The notes: generated from the letters alone by a model not told the origin. DNA of 64,000 bases from UBA7185 sp964606855 (GCA_964606855.1 CAZSHM010000002.1:1-64000); one strand, 5' to 3'; counted from the first letter of the stretch, positions 51,402 through 62,020 are shown. Made by a program: numbers and translations.

Positions 51402-52940
51402 CTAGGCCTGCCCGCGCAGCACTTCCGGGAGAACGTCGATGATATCGCCCGCCTTGCTGCTCACCTCGCCCACGCGTTTCGCCACGGCCTGCCCGGCCAG
51501 CCCGTGCAGGTAGACCGCGGCGCAGCACGCCTGCGCAGGCTCCATCCCCTGCGCCAGAAACGCGCCGAGAATCCCGGCGAGCACATCGCCGCTGCCGGCA
51601 GTCGAGAGCGCGGGACTGTCCGTCCCGTTCATGTAGAGCGTGCCGTCCGGGCACGCCACAATGCTGTTGGCGCCCTTGAGCACAAGCCAGACCTGCTTTT
51701 TCACCGCGAACTCCTGTGCCACCGCCAGGCGGTTGTTCTGGATGTACGCTGTCTCCAGCCCGCTCAGGCGCGCCATCTCTCCGGGATGCGGCGTCAGAAT
51801 CACCGGGCCGCGTTCCGGCGCGGGCGTTTCCAGCCAGGCATCCGCATGCGCCAGGGCATCGGCGTCCACCACCACGGGGCACCGGCAGGCGGAGAGGATC
51901 GCCGCCACCACATCGCCCGCGGCGCTCCCGGCCCCCAGCCCGGGGCCGACCACCACGGCACGCTTCCCCTCTGTCAGTTCCCGGAGCGGCGCCACCGCCT
52001 CCGCCGAGAGAAAACCGCCGCCGGGCAGCGGCCGCACCATGGCTTCGGGCACATTGACCGCCACATGCATCTGCACCGCTTCCGGCACCGCGCAGGTCAC
52101 CAGCCCCACGCCGGCGCGCAGCGCCGCGCGCGCCGTCAGCGTGATCGCGCCGCTCATCCCCATGGAGCCGCCCACCGCCAGCAGATGGCCGTAGGTGCCC
52201 TTGTGCCCCGCCCGGCTGCGGGGTGCACGGCAGGCCTCCAGAACCTCTCCGTCGATCAGGCGGCAGCCGCTGTCCATCCCCGCGTACAGCATATCGGGAA
52301 TACCGATATCCTTCACCACAACCTCGCCACAGTATTTGAGGCCCTTGTTGAGCATCTGCCCCCGCTTGGGCTGCGCAAGTGTCACAGTATAATCGGCCTT
52401 CAGACAGTGGCCCCAGATTTCGCCGGTGTCCGAATCGAGCCCCGTCGGCATATCGATCGCCACCTTCACGCAGCTTCGGCGGTTTGCGATATCGAGGATC
52501 TCCGCGGTTCGTCCCGTGACTTCGCGGTGAATCCCGGTCCCCAGCAGACCGTCCAGGAAAATGTCGCTGTAGTTGACCGTCACCTTGAGGAGGTGCATGC
52601 TGTTCTCACTGTCCAGCCGGTAGAGTTTCACCGGCAGCTTGGAAAGAATGTCGAAGTTCAGCTGCGTGGAGGGCGAGAGCGCCCGCTCTGCGAGCAGGAA
52701 CACCTTCACCGGCACGCCCAGCTGGTACAGATGCCGGGCCGCCACAAGGGCGTCCCCGCCGTTGTTGCCGGCGCCGGCCAGCACCACCACGCTCATCCGC
52801 CGCAGATCGGCAAAGCGCTCGCGCAGAAAGTCCACCACGGCACGCCCGGCATTCTCCATCAGGACAACCTCCGGAATCCCCAGATCCTGGATCGCTCTGC
52901 GGTCCGCCTGCCGCATCTGTTCTGCCGTCAACAAATACAT
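51402..52940 (-). CDS. nnr: Bifunctional NAD(P)HX epimerase / ADP-dependent dehydratase
   Basis: A 512-residue YjeF fusion repairing hydrated NADH and NADPH. The N-terminal epimerase domain (1 to about 215) has LMENAGRAVVDF, GAGNNGGDALVAARHL and AIDMPTGLDSDTG. The C-terminal ribokinase-like dehydratase (about 225-512) has HKGTYGHLLAVGGSMGMSGA, LTPHPGEMARL and the catalytic STAGSGDVLAGILG. Three bases separate it from acpS, a classic gene pair. Confidence 0.95.
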   Translation of the reverse strand: MYLLTAEQMRQADRRAIQDLGIPEVVLMENAGRAVVDFLRERFADLRRMSVVVLAGAGNNGGDALVAARHLYQLGVPVKVFLLAERALSPSTQLNFDILSKLPVKLYRLDSENSMHLLKVTVNYSDIFLDGLLGTGIHREVTGRTAEILDIANRRSCVKVAIDMPTGLDSDTGEIWGHCLKADYTVTLAQPKRGQMLNKGLKYCGEVVVKDIGIPDMLYAGMDSGCRLIDGEVLEACRAPRSRAGHKGTYGHLLAVGGSMGMSGAITLTARAALRAGVGLVTCAVPEAVQMHVAVNVPEAMVRPLPGGGFLSAEAVAPLRELTEGKRAVVVGPGLGAGSAAGDVVAAILSACRCPVVVDADALAHADAWLETPAPERGPVILTPHPGEMARLSGLETAYIQNNRLAVAQEFAVKKQVWLVLKGANSIVACPDGTLYMNGTDSPALSTAGSGDVLAGILGAFLAQGMEPAQACCAAVYLHGLAGQAVAKRVGEVSSKAGDIIDVLPEVLRGQA

Positions 52941-52943
52941 CGA

Positions 52944-53314
52944 TTACTCCCCCTCCAACACCGCGGTTGCCATGGCGTACAGTTCCGAATGGCTGAGACT
53001 GATATGCACCCGCTGCACCCTGCGCTCCGCGGCCAGCCGCTCCGCCGCGCCGTGGAGCAGCACGCGCGGCTGCCCGCCGGGGCCGCTCGCCACCTCGATC
53101 TCGGTCAGACCGATGGGGCCCAGCCCGGTTCCGAACGCTTTGCCCACCGCCTCCTTGGCCGCAAAGCGCGCCGCGTAGGACTGCCAGGGTCTGCTCTTCC
53201 GCCTGCAGTAAGCAATCTCGCCTTCCGTGAACACGCGCTCCAAAAAATGCGGATTCTGCTCGATCGCGCGCCGGATCCGCTGAATTTCGACCAGATCTGT
53301 CCCGACGCCCAGGA

Positions 53315-53318
<4 letters not shown>
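52944..53318 (-). CDS. acpS: Holo-[acyl-carrier-protein] synthase
   Basis: A 124-residue phosphopantetheinyl transferase that activates ACP. GVGTDLVEIQRI with the metal Asp near residue 8 and RFAAKEAVGKAFGTG with the Glu and Lys of the active site are present; HISLSHSELYAMA is the C-terminal block. Its ATG overlaps the glmM stop (ATGA). Confidence 0.95.
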
Positions 53319-54676
<1,358 letters not shown>

Positions 54677-54775
54677 AGCGATTCCTCCTCCATCCTGTTT
54701 TGCGTGGTTTTTCCCTGTCAAAAGCGCTGGAAGGCGCCTGATTTTCCGGATGTTTCCAAGACCCGGCCCACAAAA

Positions 54776-55765
54776 TCACTGCGCGTCCGCATCCGGCACC
54801 TCCGGCTCCGCAGGCGCAGCGCCCCCTTCCGGCGCCGTTGGATTCCCAGTCTGCTCCGGCGCCGTGACACTCGCCTGCACTTGTCCCGGCGACACCGATT
54901 TCAGCGCCAGCGGTCCGGTGTACTCCACCTGTACCGTCAGCTGCTGCTGCCCCGCCGCGACGTTCCGGCAGTCCACATAGAGCGCGACCCCGCGCAGCGC
55001 ATCCGCCGCCGCGAGCTGCGACGCGCTGCCGGTAAAGGTCGCCGAGGCGCTCTGCTGCCCGAGCGTCACCGTGTAGCCGTCCGGCACGTTCCGCAGCTCG
55101 ATCTCCCCCTCATAGACCCGCTGGGAGCGGATCTCCTGGACATTCAGCCGCACCGTCACCTTGTCGTGGCTGCAGAGGACGCCGTCCGCCAGGAGCAGGG
55201 GCACCTCCATCTCCTGCGTCGCCGTCACGCCGCTCAGATCGATCGTCCGGATCGCGACATATGTGATGTCCGAAAGCGCCTGGCTCCGCCCCTCCACCGT
55301 CACCGTCTCCGGTGTGATCCGCACGCCCGCCAGCTCATAGCCCGCCGGCAGCTCCCCTGTGGTGCGCAGTTCCACCGGAACGGACTTCTGCACCACCTCA
55401 TCGATGGTCAGGCGCGTCTCCGAGGGACGGTAGGTGAAGTGCTCCGCCAGATTCGGCGCAGTCACCTGGATCGGATAAGCCTTGGTGCCGATCTCCGCCT
55501 GGCTCAGATCCACCTTCGCGGAGAAATCCGTCCCGCGCAGCCCGGACAGGTCGGCCTCCTCGCCACGCACCGTGATGCGCACGGTAGACACACCGTTTTC
55601 TGCCGTATATCCCTCCGGCAGATTGACATACTGCACCGGCACATCCAGGTTCATGGACTGGATGCGCTCCGCATCCACATAGAACCACAGCATCAGTGCA
55701 AGAACCACCGCCAGGATCTTGGTGCCCCAATCGTTTTTTCGCGTTCCATCCGGCTTTTCCGCCAT
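54776..55765 (-). CDS. cdaR: CdaA regulator CdaR (YbbR domains)
   Basis: A 329-residue membrane-anchored protein with an N-terminal helix (TKILAVVLALMLWFYVD, about 15-31) and three to four extracytoplasmic YbbR repeats (MNLDVPVQYVNLPEGYTAE, KSVPVELRTTGELPAGYEL and two later ones), ending in a Pro/Glu/Ala-rich tail. In relatives it modulates the diadenylate cyclase CdaA. ACTGGAGGGAG precedes the ATG. It lies 84 bases after cdaA. Confidence 0.92.
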   Translation of the reverse strand: MAEKPDGTRKNDWGTKILAVVLALMLWFYVDAERIQSMNLDVPVQYVNLPEGYTAENGVSTVRITVRGEEADLSGLRGTDFSAKVDLSQAEIGTKAYPIQVTAPNLAEHFTYRPSETRLTIDEVVQKSVPVELRTTGELPAGYELAGVRITPETVTVEGRSQALSDITYVAIRTIDLSGVTATQEMEVPLLLADGVLCSHDKVTVRLNVQEIRSQRVYEGEIELRNVPDGYTVTLGQQSASATFTGSASQLAAADALRGVALYVDCRNVAAGQQQLTVQVEYTGPLALKSVSPGQVQASVTAPEQTGNPTAPEGGAAPAEPEVPDADAQ

Positions 55766-55849
55766 GCCGCTCCCTCCAGTTTTATACGCTCTGACCGCCA
55801 GTTTCACGCGGCTGCTCTCCGTGTGCACGCCTTTCCCGCAAAAGCCGCG

Positions 55850-56632
55850 TCAGGCGTTCAATCGATCCAAAAGCGCCTCCCGGACCTGTTCCGGCTGCAT
55901 ATTGTACTGCAGCTGCCCGCCCTCGGCGATGGAGATCGCCCCCGTCTCCTCGGAGACGATACATACGACGGCATCGCTCACCTCGGAGAGTCCGATGCCG
56001 GCGCGGTGCCGGGTGCCCAGCGCTTTATTGATCTGCCTGCTCTCCGAGAGGGGCAGATAACAGCTGGCCGCCACGATCACATCGTTCCGCAGGATGACCG
56101 CGCCGTCGTGCAGCGGCGTGTTGACGATAAAAATGTTGCCCAAGAGCTGCGAACTCAGGTGTCCGTCGATCTGGATGCCTGTGGCGGCATACTCGTTCAG
56201 CCCGACTTCCCGCTCGATGGCGATCAGCGCGCCGGTCCGCGTGCGGCTCGATTCCTCCAGGAAGGGCATCAGCTGGCTCACCACGTAGTGCGCCTGCCGG
56301 TCCACGCGCTTTTTCTTGCTGATGAAAGGCAGAAAGGAGAGGAAACTTCCGCTCCCCAGATGCTCCAGCGCACGCCGCAGTTCCGGCTGAAAGATGATGG
56401 GAATCGAGATCAGGAGGACGATGCTCAACTGGTCCAGAACCCAGCTCAAGGTGGAGAGCCCCAGCATATTGCTGCTGCTGATCACGCTCAGCACGAGCAG
56501 CAGCACAAAGCCCTTGATCAGCTGCACGGCCCGGGTGCCCCGCACCATCGTGATGAGTGTGTAGATCAAAATGGCGACGATCGCAATATCCAGAATGTTG
56601 ATGGGATTCAACAGTTGCCTCAGTTCTGACAT
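55850..56632 (-). CDS. cdaA: Diadenylate cyclase CdaA
   Basis: A 260-residue membrane enzyme making c-di-AMP from two ATP. Three N-terminal helices (about 10-30, 38-53, 60-80) precede the DAC domain, with the DGA motif in PLHDGAVIL, the RHR motif in GTRHRAGIGLSE and SEETGAIS. It begins the cdaA-cdaR-glmM-acpS-nnr-alr-mazF-S1-amidohydrolase run. Its promoter appears to lie at 56886-56914, leaving a 5' leader of about 245 bases. I found no known c-di-AMP riboswitch motif there. Confidence 0.95.
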   Translation of the reverse strand: MSELRQLLNPINILDIAIVAILIYTLITMVRGTRAVQLIKGFVLLLVLSVISSSNMLGLSTLSWVLDQLSIVLLISIPIIFQPELRRALEHLGSGSFLSFLPFISKKKRVDRQAHYVVSQLMPFLEESSRTRTGALIAIEREVGLNEYAATGIQIDGHLSSQLLGNIFIVNTPLHDGAVILRNDVIVAASCYLPLSESRQINKALGTRHRAGIGLSEVSDAVVCIVSEETGAISIAEGGQLQYNMQPEQVREALLDRLNA

Positions 56633-56799
56633 GGTTCCTCAGTCCCCCTGTGTGTCGTGTTTCCCCTTTCCGCGGAGCGGATGCCCTCTGATCCTCCCGG
56701 CTCGCCTTCCGCGGACGCGCCGCGCCTCTCCTGGAAAAGTTCCGGGATTATTTTTCTATTTTTCCTGCAAAATCCTCTTTTATTTCCCGTGGAGTTTGC

Positions 56800-56805
56800 T
56801 ATAAT
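56800..56805 (+). promoter_or_regulatory. Extended -10 promoter of the DUF881 operon
   Basis: Plus strand TGC-TATAAT, the -10 at 56800-56805; no good -35. A hairpin (CAGTC/GACTG outer pairs, 56817-56846, with CGGAAAG/CTTTCG inside) follows just after the expected start near 56812. The leader to 57062 is about 250 bases. Confidence 0.5.
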
Positions 56806-56885
56806 TATCTCCAGTACAGTCTTCCGGAAAGATCCCTTTCGGACTGCCGCGCCGGGCCCCGCCGGCGGCGTCTGCGCTGCTTACC

Positions 56886-56914
56886 ATTATAGCCTATTTT
56901 GCAGCCGGCAACAA
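56886..56914 (-). promoter_or_regulatory. Promoter of the cdaA operon
   Basis: Minus strand: -35 TTGTTG (56909-56914), 17-base spacer, -10 TATAAT (56886-56891). Start near 56879. This and the plus-strand promoter at 56800 face each other, so the two leaders overlap as antisense by about 65 bases. Confidence 0.55.
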
Positions 56915-57061
56915 ACCTTTTTTCCGTTTGAAGAAAATTTATCTCCCAAATACCCTGTCTTTTTCACTCTGAACGCGATCGTGCAACTGTTCCGACACGT
57001 CTTTTCATTTTTGATCCGCAACCGCCAACCCCCGCCGGATTCTGCGAAAGGAGCAGAGGCG

Positions 57062-57823
57062 ATGAAACAAAAGCGCATTCCCGTCTGGATTCCCTGGCTG
57101 ACCCTGCTCTGTATGCTGATGGGGTTCTTTTTTGTCCAAGAGCAGCACACGCAGAGCAGTGCCGACGCCGCCGGCACTGACCCTAAAGGCGAGGTGCTGA
57201 TCTCCCTCATCACAAATCTCGAGGATGAGACCGCCGCCATCGAGGAGGAGCTGGCCCTCGTCCGCCGGGAGACGGAAGAGATCGTCGGGCAGGCCACAAC
57301 CGGCGAGTCGCAGCTGTCGGAGCTGCAGACGCAGCTGACGCAGCAGCAGATCCGCGCCGGCCTCACCGCGCTGGAAGGCCCGGGCGTCATCGTCACCGTG
57401 GATGACAACACCAGCGGGATGATCAACACGCCGAACGCCGATCCCAACCGCTTCGTGATCCACTACGAGAACCTGCTCTACCTGCTCAACGACCTGCGCA
57501 ACGCGGGCGCGGAGGGCTTCAGCATCAACGGCCAGCGCATCGTCGTCTCCTCCGAGATCCGCTGCGTGGGCAATGTGATTCTCGTCAACACCACGCGGCT
57601 CGCGCCGCCCTTTGAGATCTCCGCCATCGGCGATCCCGAGGTGCTGTACGGAGCGGTACATGTGAGCACCACCTATCAGCAGCTCTCACAGGCCGGCTTT
57701 CCGGTCAGCTGCCGCGCTCTGGACGGCCGCGGCGACAAGGTGACGCTGCCCGCCTACAGCGGCAGTTTCTCTACCAAAAATCTGACGCCCGTCGTCACAG
57801 ACGAAGAAGAGGAGGAGGCATAA
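57062..57823 (+). CDS. DUF881 family protein (first copy)
   Basis: A 253-residue membrane-anchored protein. One N-terminal helix (WIPWLTLLCMLMGFFFV, 9-25), a coiled-coil-like segment (residues 50-95, ending QTQLTQQQIRAG), then the DUF881 domain with LEGPGVIVTVDD, YLLNDLRNAGAEGFSINGQRI and VLYGAV blocks, and an acidic tail. Family function is unknown; members occur near cell-division or c-di-AMP genes. AAAGGAG precedes the ATG at 57062. First gene of DUF881-Sbp-DUF881. Confidence 0.85.
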   Translation: MKQKRIPVWIPWLTLLCMLMGFFFVQEQHTQSSADAAGTDPKGEVLISLITNLEDETAAIEEELALVRRETEEIVGQATTGESQLSELQTQLTQQQIRAGLTALEGPGVIVTVDDNTSGMINTPNADPNRFVIHYENLLYLLNDLRNAGAEGFSINGQRIVVSSEIRCVGNVILVNTTRLAPPFEISAIGDPEVLYGAVHVSTTYQQLSQAGFPVSCRALDGRGDKVTLPAYSGSFSTKNLTPVVTDEEEEEA

Positions 57824-57827
57824 TCTC

Positions 57828-58211
57828 ATGCTCTGGTTGATCCCCGTTCTGGGACTCTTAGCCGGCATTCTGCTGGGTTCCATCCTGTCGTTTGAGATTC
57901 CGCTGGTGATGGCCAAATATCTCTCCATCGCCGTTTTGGCGGCGCTGGATTCTGTCCTGGGCGGCATCCGCTGCATCTACGAGAACAGCTTCAACGGCGT
58001 GGTTCTGCTGACGGGCTTTCTCTCCAACGCGCTTGTGGCCGCCGTCCTGGCCTTCCTGGGCGATCAGCTCAGCGTGGATCTCTATATGGCGGCGGTGTTT
58101 GTCTTCGGCATCCGCATCTTCCAGAATCTGTCCACCATCCGCCACTATCTGGTCTCCAAGTTCATCAAGAAGTACAACCTGCACGGCGCCCAGCGCAAGA
58201 ACGAGGCGTGA
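57828..58211 (+). CDS. sbp: Small basic protein Sbp (DUF1290)
   Basis: A 127-residue membrane protein of the Sbp/DUF1290 family with three to four helices (IPVLGLLAGILLGSIL, YLSIAVLAALDSVLGGI, VVLLTGFLSNALVAAVLAF, YMAAVFVFGIRIFQNL) and a basic C terminus. LDSVLGGIRCIYENSFN is the family signature. Function unknown. It starts four bases after the first DUF881 gene. Confidence 0.9.
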   Translation: MLWLIPVLGLLAGILLGSILSFEIPLVMAKYLSIAVLAALDSVLGGIRCIYENSFNGVVLLTGFLSNALVAAVLAFLGDQLSVDLYMAAVFVFGIRIFQNLSTIRHYLVSKFIKKYNLHGAQRKNEA

Positions 58212-58247
58212 GCGCGGCAGCAAACCCGGACAAGGAGGGCGTCCCCC

Positions 58248-58946
58248 ATGCGCAGACAGTTTCACATCCACGGCTGGCTCATCTACCTGACCGTCACCTT
58301 CGTGCTCTTGGGCATCCTGATCTCCACCCAGATCCAGACGCAGAACCGCCTGACCTCCGACCTCTCGCTGCAGTCCACCAGCGATCTGAGCATCATTCTG
58401 AAGAACCTGACCGACAAGCGCTGGCAGCTGACGAACGAGCTCGAGGAAGCGGTGGTGATCCGCGACACCTACCAGGACGACTACAAGGGCGACGCCGAAC
58501 TGCTGGCCAGCTTTGCCTCGGAGCTGCAGCGGCTGCAGCTGATCACCGGCAGCAGCGCCGTGCACGGCCCGGGCATCCGCGTCGATGTGGACGGCGACAT
58601 CCTCGCCGCCGATCTGATGATGCTCGTCAACGAACTCTGGAGCGCGGGCGCGGAGGCGGTGGCCGTCAACGACACCCGCGTCACGGACACCAGCGGGTTC
58701 GGCTATCTGGAGGAGCACGGCAGGACCTATCTCACCTGCGGCGGCGAAATCCTGCAGAAACCCATCCAGGTCCGGGCGATCGGCGACGGCGCCACGCTGG
58801 AAAAGAGCCTGACCATGCCCGGCGGCATCTCCGACAACCTGGGGCTCTACCAGATCTATCTGCGCATCCGCCTGGAGGAGGACATCCAGCTGAACGCCCT
58901 GCCGGACCCGCCGCAGCTGCGCTATGGCAAAGTCCCCGAAAAATAA
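58248..58946 (+). CDS. DUF881 family protein (second copy)
   Basis: A 232-residue protein like the first copy: an N-terminal helix (IYLTVTFVLLGILIS, 12-26), a helical linker to about 95, then VHGPGIRVDVDGD, ELWSAGAEAVAVNDTRVTD and ILQKPIQVRAIGD. The two copies share architecture but are clearly diverged, as usual for this trio. It follows sbp by 36 bases and ends at a terminator. Confidence 0.85.
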   Translation: MRRQFHIHGWLIYLTVTFVLLGILISTQIQTQNRLTSDLSLQSTSDLSIILKNLTDKRWQLTNELEEAVVIRDTYQDDYKGDAELLASFASELQRLQLITGSSAVHGPGIRVDVDGDILAADLMMLVNELWSAGAEAVAVNDTRVTDTSGFGYLEEHGRTYLTCGGEILQKPIQVRAIGDGATLEKSLTMPGGISDNLGLYQIYLRIRLEEDIQLNALPDPPQLRYGKVPEK

Positions 58947-58992
58947 GAGCGGCGCCGGAGCGGAGATTCCTCCGCGACGGCACCGCTCTTTG
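58946..58992 (+). terminator. Terminator of the DUF881 operon
   Basis: AGAGCGG (58946-58952) pairs with CCGCTCT (58983-58989), enclosing CCG/CGG and GCGGAG/CTCCGC stems. It begins in the stop codon. The T-run is short. Confidence 0.6.
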
Positions 58993-59039
58993 CCTTCTAC
59001 CCCCGTTTTACGCGCGGCGCATCGTTTGCGCCCCGCACC

Positions 59040-59076
59040 AAAAAAGCGGCCGGCAGCGTTTCTTGCTGCCGGCCGC
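59040..59076 (-). terminator. Terminator of prs
   Basis: A perfect 12-pair stem GCGGCCGGCAGC (59046-59057) with GCTGCCGGCCGC (59065-59076), loop of seven; on the minus strand six T follow (59040-59045). It is five bases from the prs stop. Confidence 0.85.
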
Positions 59077-59081
59077 GCTGT

Positions 59082-60035
59082 CTACTCAAACAGCTCGCTC
59101 ACAGAGTTGTCCATATGGATCCTTAGGATGGCCTCGCCGATGAGCGGCGCCACCGACAGCACCTTGATCTTGTCGCAGTGCTTCTCCCCCATGGGGATGG
59201 TGTTGGTGGTCACCAGTTCCTGGATAGGCGAATCCTGGATGCGCTGGATGGCCGGTCCGCTCAGCACCGCGTGGGTACAGCAGGCGTCGACGCACTTCGC
59301 GCCGTGCTCCATCAGTGCCTTGGCGCCGCCGGTGATCGTGCCGGCGGTGTCGATCATGTCGTCCACCAGGATCACTTCCTTATCCTTGATGTCCCCGATG
59401 ATGTTCATCACCTCGGAGACGTTCGGCATCGGACGGCGCTTGTCGATGATGGCCAGCGGCACGCCGATCTGCTCCGCCAGATTTCTGGCGCGCGTCACGC
59501 CGCCCATATCCGGGGAGACGACCACCAGATTCTCCGCATTCTTGCGCTTGTAATATCCGGCTAGGATCGGCAGCCCAAACAAATTGTCCACCGGAATATC
59601 AAAGAACCCCTGAATCTGCGTGGCGTGCAGATCCATCGCCAGCACGCGGCGCGCGCCCGCCTTGGTGAGGAGGTTCGCCACCAGCTTCGCGGTGATGGGC
59701 TCACGCCCGCGGGATTTGCGGTCCTGCCTGGCATAGCCGTAGTAGGGCAGCACCGCGGTGATGCGCTTGGCCGAGGCCCGGCGCAGAGCATCGATCATGA
59801 TCAGAAGTTCCATCAGATTGTCGTTGACCGGCGTGCAGGTGGGCTGGATGATGTAGGCGTCGCTGCCGCGCACACTCTCGTCGATGATGAGACTGATCTC
59901 GCCGTCGCTGAAATGTTTGACCTCGGCGGCCCCCAGTTTGACGCCCAGATAATCGGCGATCTCCTGCGCCAGTTCCGGATTAGCGTTGCCGGTGAACAGT
60001 TTCAGGTTTCGGTTTTCTTGCTTTATCGTGGTCAT
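59082..60035 (-). CDS. prs: Ribose-phosphate pyrophosphokinase
   Basis: A 317-residue PRPP synthetase. LKLFTGNANPELAQEIADYL begins the fold; the flexible-loop motif PYYGYARQDRKSRGREPI, the DLHATQIQGFFDIPVDNL metal site, and the PRPP motif VILVDDMIDTAGTI are complete. The start at 60035 has GGAAAGGAG; the longer open frame upstream is not needed. Single gene between the DUF881 terminator and the M20 hydrolase, 139 bases downstream of the latter. Confidence 0.96.
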   Translation of the reverse strand: MTTIKQENRNLKLFTGNANPELAQEIADYLGVKLGAAEVKHFSDGEISLIIDESVRGSDAYIIQPTCTPVNDNLMELLIMIDALRRASAKRITAVLPYYGYARQDRKSRGREPITAKLVANLLTKAGARRVLAMDLHATQIQGFFDIPVDNLFGLPILAGYYKRKNAENLVVVSPDMGGVTRARNLAEQIGVPLAIIDKRRPMPNVSEVMNIIGDIKDKEVILVDDMIDTAGTITGGAKALMEHGAKCVDACCTHAVLSGPAIQRIQDSPIQELVTTNTIPMGEKHCDKIKVLSVAPLIGEAILRIHMDNSVSELFE

Positions 60036-60174
60036 CTTCGCTACTCCTTTCCCTTCTCGCGGGGCATGCCGGAGGGCGGCGCGGACACGCAGGCCTCCGG
60101 GCTGAAAATCCTGCTGCCGCCCGGGGGCCGGGCCGATGCACAGGGACAGCGCCGCCGCTCCGCGCCCGGAATGC

Positions 60175-61359
60175 CTAGGCCTGCTCCGCGTGTTCTGCAA
60201 GCCATCTGGTTGCGCAGTGTGCCAGGTACGCCGCGCCGATCGGCAGCACATCCTCATTAAACTGCACTTTCGGGTTGTGCGCGGGGTACGCGCCGCGCGC
60301 GTCCAGATAGCCCGCGGAGAGATAGATCAGCGCGCTGGGGACTTGTTTCGCGATCAGAGCGAAGTCCTCCGAGGCGCTGGAAGCGATGCCGCTGTGCCCC
60401 ATCGCGTTCGGAACCGGCAGTTCCTCCATGTAGCCGACTATCTCCCGGGTGAACGCGCCGTCGCAGACCAGCGTGGGCACACTGGTGGTGACCTTGACTT
60501 CCGCGGTGCCGCCGTACACGGCGGCGGTTGCCTCCGAGACCTCCTGCAGGCGGCGGATCAGTTTCTCCCGCGCCTCCTGCTTGTTCGTGCGCATCGTCCC
60601 TTTGAGGAGCGCGGTCTCCGGGATAATGTTCGCCGCCGCTCCGGCGGTGAACTGCCCCACCGTGAGCAGGCAGGCATCGCTCGGATCGCTCTCTCTGGCG
60701 ATCAGCTCCTGCAGCGCGAGGTGAATGTGCACGCCGATGTTGATGGGATCCACGGACAGGTGCGGATACGCGCCGTGGCTGCCTTTTCCGCGGATATGGA
60801 TTTCAAAGATGTCGACAGAGAACATCATCGTCCCGCTGTCGTTGTAGAGATACATCCCCACGGGAATCTGCCCCGGGCTGACATGGTAGGCAAGGGCGAC
60901 ATCCGGTTTCGGATCTTCCAAAATGCCGTGCTCGATCATATTCCGGCTCCCCTCGAAGATCTCCTCCGCGGGCTGGAACATGAACTTCACAGTTCCTTTC
61001 AGGGACGCCTCGTCCTCCTTGAGCAGCTTCGCGGCAGTCAGAAGCATCGCGGCGTGGAAGTCATGCCCGCAGGTGTGCGCACAATCTCCGGTCGGGCAGG
61101 CAAACGGCAGGCCGCTCTCCTCCGCCATCGGCAGCGCGTCCATGTCCGCGCGCAGCAGGATCACTCTTCCGCCGCTCCCCAGCGTGGCGGTGACGCCTTC
61201 CCCGCATTCCCGCGGGTCCAGCCCGTATTCGCGCAGCTTCCGCATCACGTATTGCTTAGCTTTCGGCATGTGCAGCCCCGCCTCCGCGTTGGTGTGCAGA
61301 TAGCGGCGGTTTTCCTCCAGTTCCCCGCGCAGGGCCTGTGCCCGTTCAAAATAATTCAT
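60175..61359 (-). CDS. M20 family amidohydrolase/aminoacylase
   Basis: A 394-residue zinc hydrolase of the M20D group (hippurate hydrolase, N-acyl amino acid or IAA-amino acid hydrolase type). DMDALP near residue 72 begins the metal region, CAHTCGHDFHAAM near 93-105 gives the Cys and His ligands, FQPAEE the catalytic and ligand glutamates, and the dimerisation domain contains KGSHGAYPH. N-acetyl-diaminopimelate deacetylase is another possibility. The final HNPKVQFNEDVLPIG is typical. It starts 33 bases after the HdeD-like gene. Confidence 0.88.
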   Translation of the reverse strand: MNYFERAQALRGELEENRRYLHTNAEAGLHMPKAKQYVMRKLREYGLDPRECGEGVTATLGSGGRVILLRADMDALPMAEESGLPFACPTGDCAHTCGHDFHAAMLLTAAKLLKEDEASLKGTVKFMFQPAEEIFEGSRNMIEHGILEDPKPDVALAYHVSPGQIPVGMYLYNDSGTMMFSVDIFEIHIRGKGSHGAYPHLSVDPINIGVHIHLALQELIARESDPSDACLLTVGQFTAGAAANIIPETALLKGTMRTNKQEAREKLIRRLQEVSEATAAVYGGTAEVKVTTSVPTLVCDGAFTREIVGYMEELPVPNAMGHSGIASSASEDFALIAKQVPSALIYLSAGYLDARGAYPAHNPKVQFNEDVLPIGAAYLAHCATRWLAEHAEQA

Positions 61360-61392
61360 CGGTCTCTCCCTCTCTTTCTGGTTGACGCCGGA

Positions 61393-61953
61393 TCAGAACC
61401 GGGTATACTTCTGCCTCTCATCCTTCCGGGCAAAGATCAGCACCAGCAAATCCAACACGGCCTGGACGATCAGGGAGATCCCGATAAACATCCACAGCGC
61501 CGCGGTGGAGACAAACGGATTGGCCAGGATCACAACGCCGCAAATCAGGGAGATCGCCGCGTTCAGCGCGTGGAAAAGCCACCTTCCGGTTTTCATCCGC
61601 AGGGCATCCGCAAACCACTGCACCTTATACAGGGCGCCGAGCAGGATGACGATCCCGCAGATCATCGTAAAGAACGGGAACGCCGCGATCAGCCAGGCGG
61701 GCCGGATGACAAAGATCCCGCCTACCAGGAGCATCACCAGTCCTTTCACCAGCTCTCCCTTGAGGGATGCCTCCACAGGGTCGTCACGGAAATAGTTGAT
61801 GATGCTGATGACCCCGCCGACCAGAAGCACAATCCCCAGGGCGATGACGATCACGGAAGTGAAGCCGACCGGGTTGATCAAGAGCAGAACCCCGACCAGC
61901 GCCTCCAGCAGGCAGACAAGGATGACATTCAAATTGCGTTTTAAAAAATTCAT
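61393..61953 (-). CDS. HdeD-family membrane protein (DUF308)
   Basis: A 186-residue protein with six hydrophobic helices arranged as DUF308 repeats, each with a glycine-rich helix pair (LEALVGVLLLINPVGF, LGIVLLVGGVISIINYF, LVMLLVGGIFVIRPAW, CGIVILLGALYKVQWF, LICGVVILANPFVS, GISLIVQAVLDLLVLI). HdeD in E. coli relates to acid stress; the role here is unknown. AAAGGAGG precedes the ATG at 61953. Promoter at 61992-62020. Confidence 0.85.
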   Translation of the reverse strand: MNFLKRNLNVILVCLLEALVGVLLLINPVGFTSVIVIALGIVLLVGGVISIINYFRDDPVEASLKGELVKGLVMLLVGGIFVIRPAWLIAAFPFFTMICGIVILLGALYKVQWFADALRMKTGRWLFHALNAAISLICGVVILANPFVSTAALWMFIGISLIVQAVLDLLVLIFARKDERQKYTRF

Positions 61954-61991
61954 GCGTGCACGCCTCCTTTGCAAAGTATCGCAACACCGCT

Positions 61992-62020
61992 ATTTTAAAA
62001 CAGAAACCCGGAAAAAGCAA
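61992..62020 (-). promoter_or_regulatory. Promoter of the HdeD-like/M20 genes
   Basis: Minus strand: -35 TTGCTT (62015-62020), 17-base spacer, -10 TAAAAT (61992-61997), about 40 bases upstream of the ATG. Confidence 0.5.

Noticed and set aside
56633..57061. ydaO-type c-di-AMP riboswitch
   Set aside because: No conserved core motif of this class is visible on either strand.
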